From positions 1 through 64,000 of the forward strand of contig NZ_BMPW01000004.1 in the NCBI RefSeq assembly GCF_014647795.1: a stretch of 64,000 bases of DNA. Direction: 5' to 3'. This DNA comes from Actinoplanes campanulatus (lineage in GTDB: Bacteria > Actinomycetota > Actinomycetes > Mycobacteriales > Micromonosporaceae). The first letter of the stretch is position 1. Each line of letters starts with the position of its first letter. The notes under the pieces are model-generated. The model did not search any database. It worked only from the letters and a program-made list of their open reading frames with translations, and was not told the DNA's origin. The position numbers were made by a program, and so were the translations under genes. Of this stretch, positions 1-8,418 are shown one piece after another.

Positions 1-79
1 CAGCCCGGCGACCAGCAGCAGCGCCACCAGCGGGTCGGCCAGCTGCCGGCCGACCCGTCGTCGCCACCCGGTTCGTCAT
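1..79 (-). pseudogene. Possible N-terminal fragment of a cation P-type ATPase (window edge)
   Basis: On the minus strand a short stretch reads RRRVGRQLADPLVALLLVAG, which resembles the cytosolic arm and first membrane helix of cation-transporting P-type ATPases. A GGAGG followed by ATG (77-79) lies upstream, but that ATG is in a different frame, and the ATPase-like frame has a stop just upstream. Either the gene is frameshifted or the resemblance is chance. Only about 26 codons are visible. Confidence 0.25.
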
Positions 80-123
80 CGTGGTCGCCTCCTGACAGCG
101 GCGTGCTTCCCGGAATCACCCGA

Positions 124-690
124 TCAGGAAGGGCCGATCACCCCACCTGTCGGCCGGTAGCCGACCAGCGCCAGCGGGCAGACGGTGTGCCCGATGAGCG
201 CGCCGGTCGTGCTGCCGACCGGGTCCGCGGCGGCGCCCACCACCAGGAGCCCGGCGTGGTCGGCGAGCACACGGAGGGCGGTCCCGGGGTCCTCGTCGTG
301 CAGGATCTGCCGTTCGGCCGCCGCCCTCTCGACGGGAGTGAGGCCGTCGCGCGCGGCCGCGGCCAGCATCAGATCGGCGTGGGCCGGCAATTCCGGGAGC
401 AGCCGGAGGCCACCGATCTGCCGACAGTGGCCGGTCCAGACGTGCACCAGGCGCAGCGGGGCGTGCAACTCGGCGGCCCGTTCCCGTGCATAGCTCACCA
501 CGGCGTCCCGAAGGGAGTCCTCGGTGATCGCGGCGAGCACCACGTCGCCCGTTGGGGGCATGTCCGGGATCAGCTCGACGGCATTCCGGGCCGGGTAGGT
601 CCGCAGCCGCCAGCGGGTTCCCGGTCCCAGCCGCATACGGATCGCCACGGCCAGCCGGTCCACCGGTGTGCCTGCCACCGTCGTGCCCAT
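124..690 (-). CDS. Universal stress protein family protein
   Basis: This is a 188-residue protein with one UspA-like domain. A beta strand GDVVLAAITEDS leads into a helix, LRLVHVW forms the next strand, and the C-terminal part has GLLVVGAAADPVGSTTGALI followed by CPLALVGY, the usual place of the nucleotide-binding loop. The canonical G-2x-G-9x-G(S/T) loop is degenerate, so ATP binding is uncertain. The start at 690 was chosen because GGAGGTGG lies six bases upstream; longer readings of the frame add a basic, low-complexity leader that looks non-coding. It is divergent from a second stress-protein gene at 990. The role, inferred from family and context, is dormancy or hypoxia stress signalling in the cytoplasm. 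Confidence 0.7.
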   Translation of the reverse strand: MGTTVAGTPVDRLAVAIRMRLGPGTRWRLRTYPARNAVELIPDMPPTGDVVLAAITEDSLRDAVVSYARERAAELHAPLRLVHVWTGHCRQIGGLRLLPELPAHADLMLAAAARDGLTPVERAAAERQILHDEDPGTALRVLADHAGLLVVGAAADPVGSTTGALIGHTVCPLALVGYRPTGGVIGPS

Positions 691-887
691 GAGCCACCTC
701 CCCGGACCATCGCCAGATCGCTGTCGGCCCACTCGGCCGGGCGGCGGTCCACCGGCTGCCGGTGCCCGTCTTGACGACGGAGGGTCTGATGGCTCGAGGG
801 CCATACCTCGGTCTCGTCCGGCAACCGGTGGGCTTCACCACCCGGCCGGGGGTGCCTGAAGCGTCGCGCGGCTGCGGCGCGGTGCCC

Positions 888-906
888 AGAGCCGAAAGTC
901 CCGACC
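888..906. promoter_or_regulatory. DosR/DevR-like box in the Usp intergenic region
   Basis: GCCGAAAGTCCCGACC (891-906) reads GTCGGGACTTTCGGC on the other strand, which resembles the GGGACTTT core of mycobacterial DosR boxes. It lies in the ~300-bp gap (691-989) between divergent stress-protein genes, about 85 bases before the 990 start. Nothing else was recognised in this gap. Binding by the 2237 regulator is inference. Confidence 0.4.
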
Positions 907-989
907 GAGGTTCCCTCGGGTCAAACGGACCATGTGAACCTGCCGGCCGGCGGTGTCTCCCGCCCCAGCCGGGCGGTTACCTTGCGGAT

Positions 990-1847
990 ATGACCAGTGT
1001 CGTGTCGGTAGTGGAGAGGCTGCCCGTGGTGGTCGGCGTCGATGGGATGCCGGCCGACCTGCAGGTGGTGGATGTGGCCGCCGAGGAGGCGGCGTTCCGT
1101 GGAGTGCCGTTACACGTGGTGCACGCCTGGCCGGGCCGGCTGGTGACGTGGTCGCGGCACCGGGTCGCTGCGGACCAGCCGGACGGGCGTCACCTGTTGG
1201 ATCTGGCAATCCGCCGGGCCCAGCTGGCGTACCCCAGCCTGATCGTCGGAACCCAACTGGTGGACGAGGGTGCCGCTGAAACACTGGTCCGCTGGTCGGC
1301 GCGGGCCGGTCTGCTGGTGGTGCGGCATCGCGATGAGGCCGGCCTCGGCCACGGCTGGGGCTCGACGGCGGCGTACGTGGCGCATCACAGCGTTTGCCCG
1401 CTGCTGGTCCACCGTGGCGCCGCGCCGCCGCGCGGACCGGTGGTGGTGGCGGTGTCCGGACGGCACACCGCTTCCCTGCGGTGCGCGTTCGAGGCGGCCG
1501 CCCGGGTCGGATGCGGCGTCACCGCCGTACACGTCAAGGAACCTGGCGTGGCGGGTGGCGACCATCTGGAAAAGGCGCTGGCCGAATGGTCCGGACAGTG
1601 GCCGCAGGTTCCGGTGGAGCGGCTGCTCATCGACGAGGACGAGGTGGCGTACACGATCGACCGGGCCTCGCACCGTTGCCGGCTCCTGGTGGCCGGCCGC
1701 GGCCGAAAGGGCTGGTCGGTGGAGGCCGTCTACAACTCCGGTGGGGTGGTGGGCGTTCGCCAGGTGTGTCCTGTACTGCTCGTGCCGCCGGGGTGGCCGG
1801 TGGCCGGCCGCGTACCCGCCTACGCCTCTCAGCCCGCCGCGCACTGA
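990..1847 (+). CDS. Tandem-domain universal stress protein
   Basis: This 285-residue protein carries two UspA-like domains. Domain 1 (about 8-140) begins LPVVVGVDG and ends with GLLVVRHRD and CPLLVHRG. Domain 2 (about 145-275) begins PVVVAVSGRHTASLRCAFEAA and ends with LLVAGRGRKG...VCPVLLVPP. In domain 2 GRGRKGWSVEAVYNSGG sits where the nucleotide loop is expected, but the spacing is atypical. The ATG at 990 was chosen because the protein then opens directly with the first beta strand; no strong ribosome site precedes it, so leaderless translation is possible. A DosR-like box lies upstream and a DevR-like regulator follows at 2237, consistent with a dormancy-type regulon. Confidence 0.8.
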   Translation: MTSVVSVVERLPVVVGVDGMPADLQVVDVAAEEAAFRGVPLHVVHAWPGRLVTWSRHRVAADQPDGRHLLDLAIRRAQLAYPSLIVGTQLVDEGAAETLVRWSARAGLLVVRHRDEAGLGHGWGSTAAYVAHHSVCPLLVHRGAAPPRGPVVVAVSGRHTASLRCAFEAAARVGCGVTAVHVKEPGVAGGDHLEKALAEWSGQWPQVPVERLLIDEDEVAYTIDRASHRCRLLVAGRGRKGWSVEAVYNSGGVVGVRQVCPVLLVPPGWPVAGRVPAYASQPAAH

Positions 1848-2236
1848 CCGTCACCAGCCCTCACGGCGGGTGAGTCGTCCGCGTCCCTCAACCTTCGCGC
1901 CCTGCCGGAAGGATCCGGCAGGGCCTCTTCCCGCGGGAGGACCCGGCCGCGCCCGAGGGCGTGGAGGAAGAGCCCGAGGCCGACGGCAGCGACGCCGCGC
2001 CGACCACCCCTCGAGGGCGCGCTGGTCGTCCAGCTCCTGCACGGCGAGATCAGCCGGGCCCAGTACCAGGCGGTCCAGTCCCGGCTCGCGGCCCGCGACG
2101 ACGAGCGCAACCCGCTGTCGGTGCCGGGCAACGACCGTCCGGACGCGTGCGCCTGAGTCCGCACCGATTCGTCGCCCTGCGCGCCGCGGGACGTGCCGCT
2201 TTGTGGTTCGCGACCCGGGACGGTAGGAAGACCAGC
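1848..2236 (+). other. Gap with a possible broken small ORF
   Basis: No intact gene was seen. Bases 2010-2156 encode a plausible C-terminus, LEGALVVQLLHGEISRAQYQ, continuing to a stop at 2154. An acidic stretch, VEEEPEADGSDAAPTTP (from 1961), precedes it in another frame. A single-base slip in the CCCC run near 2007-2010 would join them into a short SHOCT-like protein, but no convincing start was found. The segment directly before 2237 carries AGGAAG, the ribosome site of the next gene. Confidence 0.25.
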
Positions 2237-2878
2237 ATGATTCGCGTATTCCTGCTCGACGACCACGAGGTGGTCCGGCGTGGTTTGATCGAGCTGCTTC
2301 AGGCCAGTGGCGACATCGAGGTGGTGGGTGAGTCGGGTTCGGCCCAGGAGGCGACCCGGCGGATTCCCGCGTTGCGGCCGGACGTCGCCGTGCTGGACGG
2401 ACGGCTGCCGGACGGCAGCGGCATCGACGTGTGCCGGGACGTGCGGGCCGTGGACTCCTCGATCAAGGGACTGATCCTGACCTCGTACGAGGACGACGAG
2501 GCCCTGTTCGCGGCGATCATGGCGGGGGCGTCCGGATATGTGCTCAAGCAGATCCGCGGCAGCGACCTCGTCGACGCGATCCGCCGGGTCGCCGACGGGC
2601 AGTCCCTGCTCGACCCGGCGGTCACTCAGCGAGTGCTGGAAAGGATCCGCAACGGCGTGCAGCAGCCGCGCGAACTGGCGGCCCTCACCGATCAGGAGCG
2701 CAAGATCCTCGAACTCATCGCGGAGGGACTGACCAACCGGGACATCGCCGGCCGCATGTTCCTCGCCGAGAAGACGGTGAAGAACTACGTGTCGAGCCTC
2801 CTGGCGAAGCTCGGCCTGGAACGCCGCACCCAGGCCGCCGTGCTGGCCACCCGCCTGCTCCGCGAACACCCGCACTGA
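2237..2878 (+). CDS. DevR/DosR-like LuxR-family response regulator
   Basis: This 213-residue two-domain response regulator closely matches DevR/DosR in layout. The receiver domain (1-120) has the acidic pair Asp8-Asp9, phospho-acceptor Asp54 (the same number as in DosR), the switch threonine in LILTS and the conserved lysine in GYVLK. A linker leads to a NarL/LuxR helix-turn-helix (about 148-205) with LTDQERKILELIAEGLTN and the recognition part AEKTVKNYVSSLLAKLG. AGGAAG precedes the ATG. No partner histidine kinase of the DosS type is adjacent, so phosphorylation must come from elsewhere. Its likely targets are the nearby stress-protein, nitroreductase and DoxX genes with GGGAC-type boxes; that link is inference. 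Confidence 0.88.
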   Translation: MIRVFLLDDHEVVRRGLIELLQASGDIEVVGESGSAQEATRRIPALRPDVAVLDGRLPDGSGIDVCRDVRAVDSSIKGLILTSYEDDEALFAAIMAGASGYVLKQIRGSDLVDAIRRVADGQSLLDPAVTQRVLERIRNGVQQPRELAALTDQERKILELIAEGLTNRDIAGRMFLAEKTVKNYVSSLLAKLGLERRTQAAVLATRLLREHPH

Positions 2879-2895
2879 GGGTCCTTCTCGGCGGG

Positions 2896-3723
2896 TCACC
2901 CCGGGTCGCGGTGCGTCCCGAGACCGCGCCACCGGACGATCGCCAGGGCCAGTGCGGTCCAACCGGCCAGGATCGGCAGTGCCGTGGCGGGGACGGTGCT
3001 GCCGGTCGCGGCCGAGCCGGTGGCGGCGATCACCATTCGCAGCAGATGCCGCAGCGGGAACACGTCGGCAACCGTGGTCAGCCCTCCCGGCAGCGGTACG
3101 TCGCCCACCACGAAGATCTCCGAGATGAGGCAGAGCGGCAGCAGCGTGCCGAGGGTGACCGGGACGATCGAGCGCGCCGACGGTAGCAGGGCGGCGACCG
3201 CGAGACCGAGCGCCGCGAAGCACAGCGACCCGGCGACGATCGCCAGCAGCAGCGCCGGCAGGCGGGCCGCCTCCAGGCGTATGCCGAGGAAGATCGTGCC
3301 GACGACGGCGAGCACGGTTGCGGCGGTCAATGCGACGATCAGCGCCGCCGACACCCGGCCGGCGAAGTACCAGCGGAACGACAGTGGTGTCCCGAGCAAC
3401 CGTTTGAGGGCGGTGCTCTTCGCATCCACTGCGGCGAGACTGTCTCTGATCGTTGCGACGACCCGCTCCGGCCATCCGGTCAGGTCGGTCACGCTTTGCT
3501 CGCGGATGGCGGCGGCTCCCTGCGCGTCGTCGCACAGCTTGTCCAGGTCACCGTTCGCGGCCTGCCAGGCCTGCGCTGCGCGTCGCGCCCGGGCGGCTTC
3601 GCTGTCACGCCGCGCGTCGTCCACGATCTGCTCTGCCTGCCGTCGCGCCTCGACGAGCCGGGTATCGGCGAGGTTTCGCGCTTGCCGACGGATCGCAGCG
3701 GCTTCTTTCTGTGTGCCCGACAA
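2896..3723 (-). CDS. Chimeric protein: coiled-coil head fused to the rear half of an ABC-2 permease
   Basis: This 275-residue ORF has a charged helical N-half (about 1-100, rich in Ala, Arg and Glu, coiled-coil-like) and a C-half that is clearly the rear of an ABC-2-type export permease. The junction falls near residue 100, at LKRLLGTPLSFRWYFAGR, and about four hydrophobic segments follow. The first membrane helices and the N-terminal portion of a normal ABC-2 permease are missing, and no ATPase gene is adjacent. The start is TTG with no good ribosome site. I read this as a fusion or truncation product, possibly non-functional. It lies convergent to the DevR-like gene, only 17 bases away. Confidence 0.55.
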   Translation of the reverse strand: MSGTQKEAAAIRRQARNLADTRLVEARRQAEQIVDDARRDSEAARARRAAQAWQAANGDLDKLCDDAQGAAAIREQSVTDLTGWPERVVATIRDSLAAVDAKSTALKRLLGTPLSFRWYFAGRVSAALIVALTAATVLAVVGTIFLGIRLEAARLPALLLAIVAGSLCFAALGLAVAALLPSARSIVPVTLGTLLPLCLISEIFVVGDVPLPGGLTTVADVFPLRHLLRMVIAATGSAATGSTVPATALPILAGWTALALAIVRWRGLGTHRDPG

Positions 3724-3840
3724 GGCTGCGAAAACCGGTGCCAGCTCAGCTCTGGCCGTAACCGGGGGATCGCCGGGAACGCCTGCCGGCCCGGGCTACC
3801 CGCGGGCCGGAACCGGGCGAGGAGATCGCGCGCACTGGAC

Positions 3841-3997
3841 ATGCCGGCCCGTGCCGCGGCGCTCCTGCGCGGCACGGAGGTCATGATGCGGCTCACCGCG
3901 CGGGCGCTGATCGCCCGCAGCGTCCCGGCCTCGCGGGTCCGGGTGTCGCTGGAACGCAACCCGCGCTGTGGGGTCGGCTGGTGCGGGCACTGCCAGT
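3841..3997 (+). pseudogene. Remnant of a hydrogenase/sulfhydrogenase gamma-type flavin-FeS subunit
   Basis: This fragment of about 52 codons ends VSLERNPRCGVGWCGHCQ, preceded by GTEVMMRLTARALIARSVP. It matches the C-terminal 2Fe-2S-binding end (C-x4-C-x2-C) of NAD(P)/FAD-binding electron-transfer subunits such as hydrogenase gamma or anaerobic sulfite reductase B. The final cysteine region and everything upstream are missing. The reading runs straight into a Tn3-transposase scrap in another frame, so the gene was probably cut by a transposon-related event. Confidence 0.55.
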
Positions 3998-4017
3998 CTC
4001 CGGCAGGCCGGCCGCCA

Positions 4018-4174
4018 GGTCGATGACGAGGTCCTGGCGCACATATGGCCGGCCCACCACGAAAACGTGCACTTCTACGGCACCCACTCGGTCGACATCG
4101 ACGGGGAACTCGCCCAGCTCGACGCCGACTGCTACCGGCCGCTGCGGCTACCCAATGTCGGAGCCGCCGGATAG
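4018..4174 (+). pseudogene. C-terminal scrap of a Tn3-family transposase
   Basis: The reading contains VDDEVLAHIWPAHHENVHFY then VDIDGELAQLD and YRPLR. This is the typical end of actinobacterial Tn3-family TnpA proteins (HISPAH.EN, then GYRPLR near the stop). Roughly 50 of ~1,000 residues remain and no catalytic residues are included. No terminal inverted repeat was found beside it. A Tn3-type resolvase fragment sits at about 10.9 kb, on the far side of the sulfur operon. Confidence 0.6.
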
Positions 4175-4594
<420 letters not shown>

Positions 4595-4662
4595 GTCGGG
4601 ATCGCGCCCCTTCGAGGGGGTGCGATTTCAGCCCTGCTTCATGGCCGAACCATGCCTCTCAT

Positions 4663-4678
4663 ATACCCCCGGGGGTAT
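4663..4678. promoter_or_regulatory. CstR-type operator before the first rhodanese
   Basis: ATACCCCCGGGGGTAT is a perfect palindrome ending 20 bases before the rhodanese ATG at 4699. It has the same form as the operators at 4251, 4285 and 7924, and suggests a second CstR-controlled promoter just inside the operon. Confidence 0.8.
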
Positions 4679-4698
4679 GCACTGAATGGAGTGTTGAA

Positions 4699-5007
4699 AT
4701 GACTATCAGCGAGATCTCGGTTGGTCAGCTGGGTGAAGACGGGTTCTCCGGCGTACTGCTCGACGTGCGCAGCCCGGGCGAGTACGCCGGCGGTCATCTG
4801 CCGGGTGCGGTGAATGTGCCGCTCGACGAGGTGGATGCGGTCGCCGCCCGGTATGCCGGGCAGGACGTGGTGACGGTGTGCCACTCCGGTGCCCGCAGTC
4901 TCGCCGCCGCCCGGCTGCTGTCCGCCGCGGGCGCCCGGGTGCAGTCGTTGGCCGGTGGCACCGAGGCCTGGCGGCGGTCCGGAAACCCGGTCGAGACCAG
5001 CCACTGA
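4699..5007 (+). CDS. Single-domain rhodanese sulfurtransferase
   Basis: This 102-residue cytoplasmic protein is a single rhodanese fold. LLDVRSPGEYAGGHLPGAVN is the N-terminal signature, Cys61 in the loop CHSGARS carries the persulfide, and GGTEAWRRSGNPV is the C-terminal signature. It transfers sulfane sulfur between low-molecular thiols, sulfite and protein acceptors. It follows a perfect CstR operator and precedes a persulfide dioxygenase-type gene by about 30 bases, so it belongs to the sulfane-sulfur detoxification operon. Confidence 0.9.
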   Translation: MTISEISVGQLGEDGFSGVLLDVRSPGEYAGGHLPGAVNVPLDEVDAVAARYAGQDVVTVCHSGARSLAAARLLSAAGARVQSLAGGTEAWRRSGNPVETSH

Positions 5008-5037
5008 CCAGCACAACAGACGAGGAGATGACCTGTG

Positions 5038-6432
5038 ATGCCTGAGCTGAGTGTGGAGGTCGTGCAGACCTCGTCCCTGGGTGACCGCAGCTACCTGGCC
5101 CACGACGGGCGGGTCGCGCTGGTGGTGGACCCGCAGCGCGACATCGACCGGATCCTGGCTCTGGCCGGCCGGCTCGGCGTGCGTGTCACGCACGTCGCCG
5201 AGACGCATGTGCACAACGACTACGTGTCCGGCGGCTTGGCCCTGGCCCGGCTGACCGGTACGACGTACCTGGTGGCCGCGGACGACGAGGTCGGCTTCGA
5301 TCGGCGGCCGGTGACCGACGGCGACGATATCGCGATATCGGCGGGTATGCGGCTGCGGGTGGTGGCCACGCCCGGGCACACCTTCCACCACCTGTCGTAC
5401 GTGCTCGACGGCGCCGGCGGTCCGGTCGGGGTGTTCACCGGCGGGTCGTTGCTGTTCGGCACCACCGGCCGCACCGACCTGCTCGGTCAGCAGCACGCCC
5501 ATACCCTGGCCGAGCACCAGCACGCCTCGGCGCGGCGACTGGCGGACCTGCTGCCCGACGGCGTGCGGGTGTGGCCGACCCATGGTTTCGGCAGTTTCTG
5601 CTCCGCGGCGCAGTCGGACGCGCCGGAGTCGACGATCGGCCGGGAACGCAGCGCCAACCCGGCGCTGCGGTTGGAGGCCGGCGACTTCGTCCGCGAGACC
5701 CTGGCCGGCCTGGACGCGTACCCGGCGTACTACGCGCACATGGGCGCTCGCAACACCGCCGGCGCCGGCCTGATCGACCTCACCCCGGTTGTGGTCGCCG
5801 ACCCGGCCGAGTTGGCGGCCCGGATCGCCGACGGAGAGTGGGTGGTCGACCTGCGTTCGCGCAAGGCGTTCGCGCACCGGCACCTGACCGGCACGCTCAG
5901 CTTCGGCCTGGACGGTCCGATGTCCACCTGGCTGGCCTGGATGGCCCCGTGGGGTGCGCCGATAACCCTGCTCGGCGACGACCCGGAACAGGTGGCGGAC
6001 GCGCAGCGCGAGCTGGCCCGGATCGGTATCGACCGGCCCGCCGCCGCGGCCGTCGGCAGCCCCGAGCAGTGGGCCGGCGGCGACGGCGCCCGCCTGACCC
6101 AGCTCACCACCGCCACCTTCACCGACCTGGCCGCCGCCCGCACCGGCGCCGCGCCGCACGGGCTGCCCACCGTGGACGTGCTGCTCGACGTCCGGATGAG
6201 CAACGAGTGGCGCACCGGCCACATCGACGGCGCCGTGCACATCCCGCTGCCCGACCTGCCCGCGCGGCTCGCCGACGTGCCTTCGGGCGCGGTGTGGGTG
6301 CACTGCGGTTCCGGCTATCGCGCCGCGGCCGCCGGCAGCCTGCTGCGGCGCGCCGGCAGGCAGGTCGTGCACATCGACGACGCCTACGCCGACGCCGCCA
6401 AGGCCGGCCTGTCCATCGTTTCCGGCATCTGA
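5038..6432 (+). CDS. CstB-like metallo-beta-lactamase/rhodanese fusion (persulfide dioxygenase-sulfurtransferase)
   Basis: This is a 464-residue fusion. The N-terminal metallo-beta-lactamase fold (1-240) carries ETHVHNDYVSGG (His57, His59, Asp61) and TPGHTFHH, as in persulfide dioxygenases. Two rhodanese-like domains follow. The first (about 255-340) lacks a catalytic cysteine (LLGDDPEQ in the loop); the second (about 355-460) has Cys423 in VHCGSGYRA. A usual GDxLF segment reads GGSLLFG here, so one metal ligand may differ. The expected reaction is oxidation of glutathione- or mycothiol-type persulfide to sulfite, with sulfur transfer by the rhodanese domain. ATG 5038 is preceded by GAGGAG; an in-frame GTG at 5035 is also possible. 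Confidence 0.85.
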   Translation: MPELSVEVVQTSSLGDRSYLAHDGRVALVVDPQRDIDRILALAGRLGVRVTHVAETHVHNDYVSGGLALARLTGTTYLVAADDEVGFDRRPVTDGDDIAISAGMRLRVVATPGHTFHHLSYVLDGAGGPVGVFTGGSLLFGTTGRTDLLGQQHAHTLAEHQHASARRLADLLPDGVRVWPTHGFGSFCSAAQSDAPESTIGRERSANPALRLEAGDFVRETLAGLDAYPAYYAHMGARNTAGAGLIDLTPVVVADPAELAARIADGEWVVDLRSRKAFAHRHLTGTLSFGLDGPMSTWLAWMAPWGAPITLLGDDPEQVADAQRELARIGIDRPAAAAVGSPEQWAGGDGARLTQLTTATFTDLAAARTGAAPHGLPTVDVLLDVRMSNEWRTGHIDGAVHIPLPDLPARLADVPSGAVWVHCGSGYRAAAAGSLLRRAGRQVVHIDDAYADAAKAGLSIVSGI

Positions 6433-6451
6433 ACAGGAGCACCAGCCCCAC

Positions 6452-7039
6452 ATGACCACGCCCACCGGCACCCCACCCGCCCTCGACGTCCCCGCCCTGC
6501 ACCATCTGATCACCACCGGTCACGCGCCGCGGCTGATCGACGTTCGTACCCCGGCCGAGTTCGAGACCGCGCACATCCCCGGCTCCTACAACGTGCCGCT
6601 CGACCTGCTGCGCGAGCACCGCGACGAGCTCCGTAACCACCTCGGCGAGCAGGTGGTGCTCGTCTGCCGTTCCGGGCAGCGCGCCGCCCAGGCCGAACAG
6701 GCGCTGGCCGGGGCAGGCCTGCCGAACCTGCGGGTGCTCACCGGCGGCATCGCCGCCTGGCAGGCCGCCCAGGCGCCGGTGACCACCGGCACGCCGCGCT
6801 GGGACCTGGAACGGCAGGTCCGCCTGGTCGCCGGCGGCATCGTCCTGACCGCGGTGCTCGCCAGCACCCTGGCCGAACAGGTGAAATGGGTGGCCGCGTT
6901 CATCGGCGCCGGACTCTCGTTCGCCGCGCTGACCAACACCTGCGCGATGGGTATGCTGCTGGCCAGGCTGCCCTACAACCGCGGCCCGCGCACCGACCTG
7001 GACCAGGTCGTCACCGCCCTGACCGGCGACCGGCGGTAG
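6452..7039 (+). CDS. Rhodanese with C-terminal DUF2892-type membrane anchor (YgaP-like)
   Basis: This 195-residue protein is related in layout to YgaP. The rhodanese domain (10-110) has DVRTPAEFETAHIPGSYNV and catalytic Cys72 in VCRSGQRA. The C-terminal part (about 120-180) has two hydrophobic helices, RLVAGGIVLTAVLAS and WVAAFIGAGLSFAALTN, followed by a Cys-containing CAMGMLLARLPYN motif typical of the DUF2892 domain. It would sit at the inner face of the membrane and hand sulfane sulfur to or from an exported or membrane partner. It lies 19 bases after the CstB-like gene and just before a TauE/SafE exporter. Confidence 0.88.
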   Translation: MTTPTGTPPALDVPALHHLITTGHAPRLIDVRTPAEFETAHIPGSYNVPLDLLREHRDELRNHLGEQVVLVCRSGQRAAQAEQALAGAGLPNLRVLTGGIAAWQAAQAPVTTGTPRWDLERQVRLVAGGIVLTAVLASTLAEQVKWVAAFIGAGLSFAALTNTCAMGMLLARLPYNRGPRTDLDQVVTALTGDRR

Positions 7040-7090
7040 TCCGGTGCTCTGTCACCGCAGCATTTGCCACCGACCGGGACGCGACCGATC

Positions 7091-7867
7091 ATGATCGCCG
7101 CTGTCGGACTCGGCGCTCTCATCGGGATCCTGCTCGGCCTGCTCGGCGGCGGCGGCTCGATCCTCGCCGTCCCCGCCCTCGTCTACGGCGCCGGCCTCAC
7201 CCTGGCCGCAGCCGTGCCCACCTCCCTGCTGGTCGTCGGGATCTCCTCGGCCACCGCCCTGCTCCCGCGACTACGGGCCGGGCTGGTGCGGTGGCGCATC
7301 GCCGCCATCGTCGGCGGCACCGGCGCCGCCGCGGCCTTCGCCGGCGCCGCCGTCAACCGGCTCCTCGACCCGCGCCTGGTCCTGGTCGGCTTCGCCGCCC
7401 TGATGGTGCTCGCCGGATGGCGGATGCTGCGCGGCACCGACGACTGCGGTGGCGACTGCGCCCTGCCCGGCGGCGGCGTCAACTGGCGCGGCTGCCTCCC
7501 GAAGTCCATCGCCGCCGGACTGGGCGTCGGCTTCCTGACCGGGCTGTTCGGCGTCGGCGGCGGCTTCCTGATCATTCCGGCCCTGGTTCTGCTGCTCGGG
7601 CTGAGCATGCCCGCCGCGGTCGCCACCTCACTGGTCATCATCGTGGTCAACTCGGCCGCCGGGTTCGCCGCGCACGCCGGCGACACGGCCATCGACTACC
7701 GCATCGCCGCGGCGTTTACCCTCGCCGCCATCACCGGCTCGCTGGCCGCCGGCCGCCTCGCGACTCGGCTGCCCACCCAGCGGCTGCAACGCGCCTTCGC
7801 CTGGCTCGTCTTCGCCATCGCCGCGTTCGTCGCCGTCCAGGCGAGCGTCAACCCCGTCACCACCTGA
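7091..7867 (+). CDS. TauE/SafE-family sulfite/sulfur-compound exporter
   Basis: This 258-residue integral membrane protein has about eight hydrophobic segments and the two family repeats, each opening with a glycine-rich helix: GILLGLLGGGGSILAVPALV near residue 15 and GLFGVGGGFLIIPALVLLLG near residue 155. Proteins of this family export sulfite, thiosulfate or organosulfonates; here the likely cargo is sulfite or thiosulfate produced by the persulfide dioxygenases. A Cys-containing loop (DDCGGDCALPG) lies between the two halves. The ATG at 7091 was preferred to an upstream TTG at 7064. It is the last gene of the first transcription unit before another CstR operator. Confidence 0.88.
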   Translation: MIAAVGLGALIGILLGLLGGGGSILAVPALVYGAGLTLAAAVPTSLLVVGISSATALLPRLRAGLVRWRIAAIVGGTGAAAAFAGAAVNRLLDPRLVLVGFAALMVLAGWRMLRGTDDCGGDCALPGGGVNWRGCLPKSIAAGLGVGFLTGLFGVGGGFLIIPALVLLLGLSMPAAVATSLVIIVVNSAAGFAAHAGDTAIDYRIAAAFTLAAITGSLAAGRLATRLPTQRLQRAFAWLVFAIAAFVAVQASVNPVTT

Positions 7868-7923
7868 ACGCCCTTCCGGAGGAGTCCTGGAGCGGCTGCG
7901 CACACCACACCCATCACCCTCAG

Positions 7924-7939
7924 ATACCCCCTGGGGTAT
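7924..7939. promoter_or_regulatory. CstR-type operator before the second rhodanese unit
   Basis: ATACCCCCTGGGGTAT lies 57 bases before the ATG at 7997, in a 129-base gap after the exporter gene. It marks a second CstR-controlled transcription unit (7997-9804). Confidence 0.78.
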
Positions 7940-7996
7940 CCGAATGGACAGGTGCCCGCCCACCTTCCACACCACTGAACTTCACGAGGAGATCCG

Positions 7997-8368
7997 ATGC
8001 CCGTAGCCGCACTGCTCACCAAGCTGTTCCGCAAGCCGTACCGGTCCGTGGACCCGCAGCAGGCGGCCGCGCTGATCGCCCACGGTGCGGTGCTGCTCGA
8101 CGTGCGCGAACCGGCCGAGTGGCGCGCCGGACACGCGCCGCAGGCCCGGCACATCCCGCTCGGGCAGCTCGCCGACCGGCTCACCGAGGTGCCCGCCGAC
8201 CGGCCCGTGATCACGGTCTGCCGGTCCGGGGCCCGCTCCCGGCAGGCCGCCGCCCTGCTCGCCCGTCAAGGCCGGCAGGTCCACGACCTCACCGGCGGCC
8301 TGCACGCCTGGGCCGGCACCGGGATGCCGCTGCAGGCCAAAGGCGGCCGCCCCGGCCGCCTCACCTGA
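7997..8368 (+). CDS. Single-domain rhodanese sulfurtransferase
   Basis: This 123-residue rhodanese has the N-terminal signature LLDVREPAEWRAGHAPQARH, catalytic Cys75 in VCRSGARSRQ and the C-terminal signature LTGGLHAWAGTGMPL. The short N-terminal leader LLTKLFRKPYRSV is basic. GAGGAGATC precedes the ATG. Translation is followed, 50 bases later, by the second metallo-beta-lactamase/rhodanese gene. It differs from the 4699 rhodanese enough not to be a recent copy. Confidence 0.9.
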   Translation: MPVAALLTKLFRKPYRSVDPQQAAALIAHGAVLLDVREPAEWRAGHAPQARHIPLGQLADRLTEVPADRPVITVCRSGARSRQAAALLARQGRQVHDLTGGLHAWAGTGMPLQAKGGRPGRLT

Positions 8369-8418
8369 CGCCCCACAACCAGAACCGACCCCATCCCGCC
8401 GACCGAAGGAAAAAGATC

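Noticed and set aside
4639-6516. Long minus-strand ORF over the rhodanese genes
   Set aside because: No domain; the plus strand shows complete rhodanese and metallo-beta-lactamase motifs in the expected operon order.
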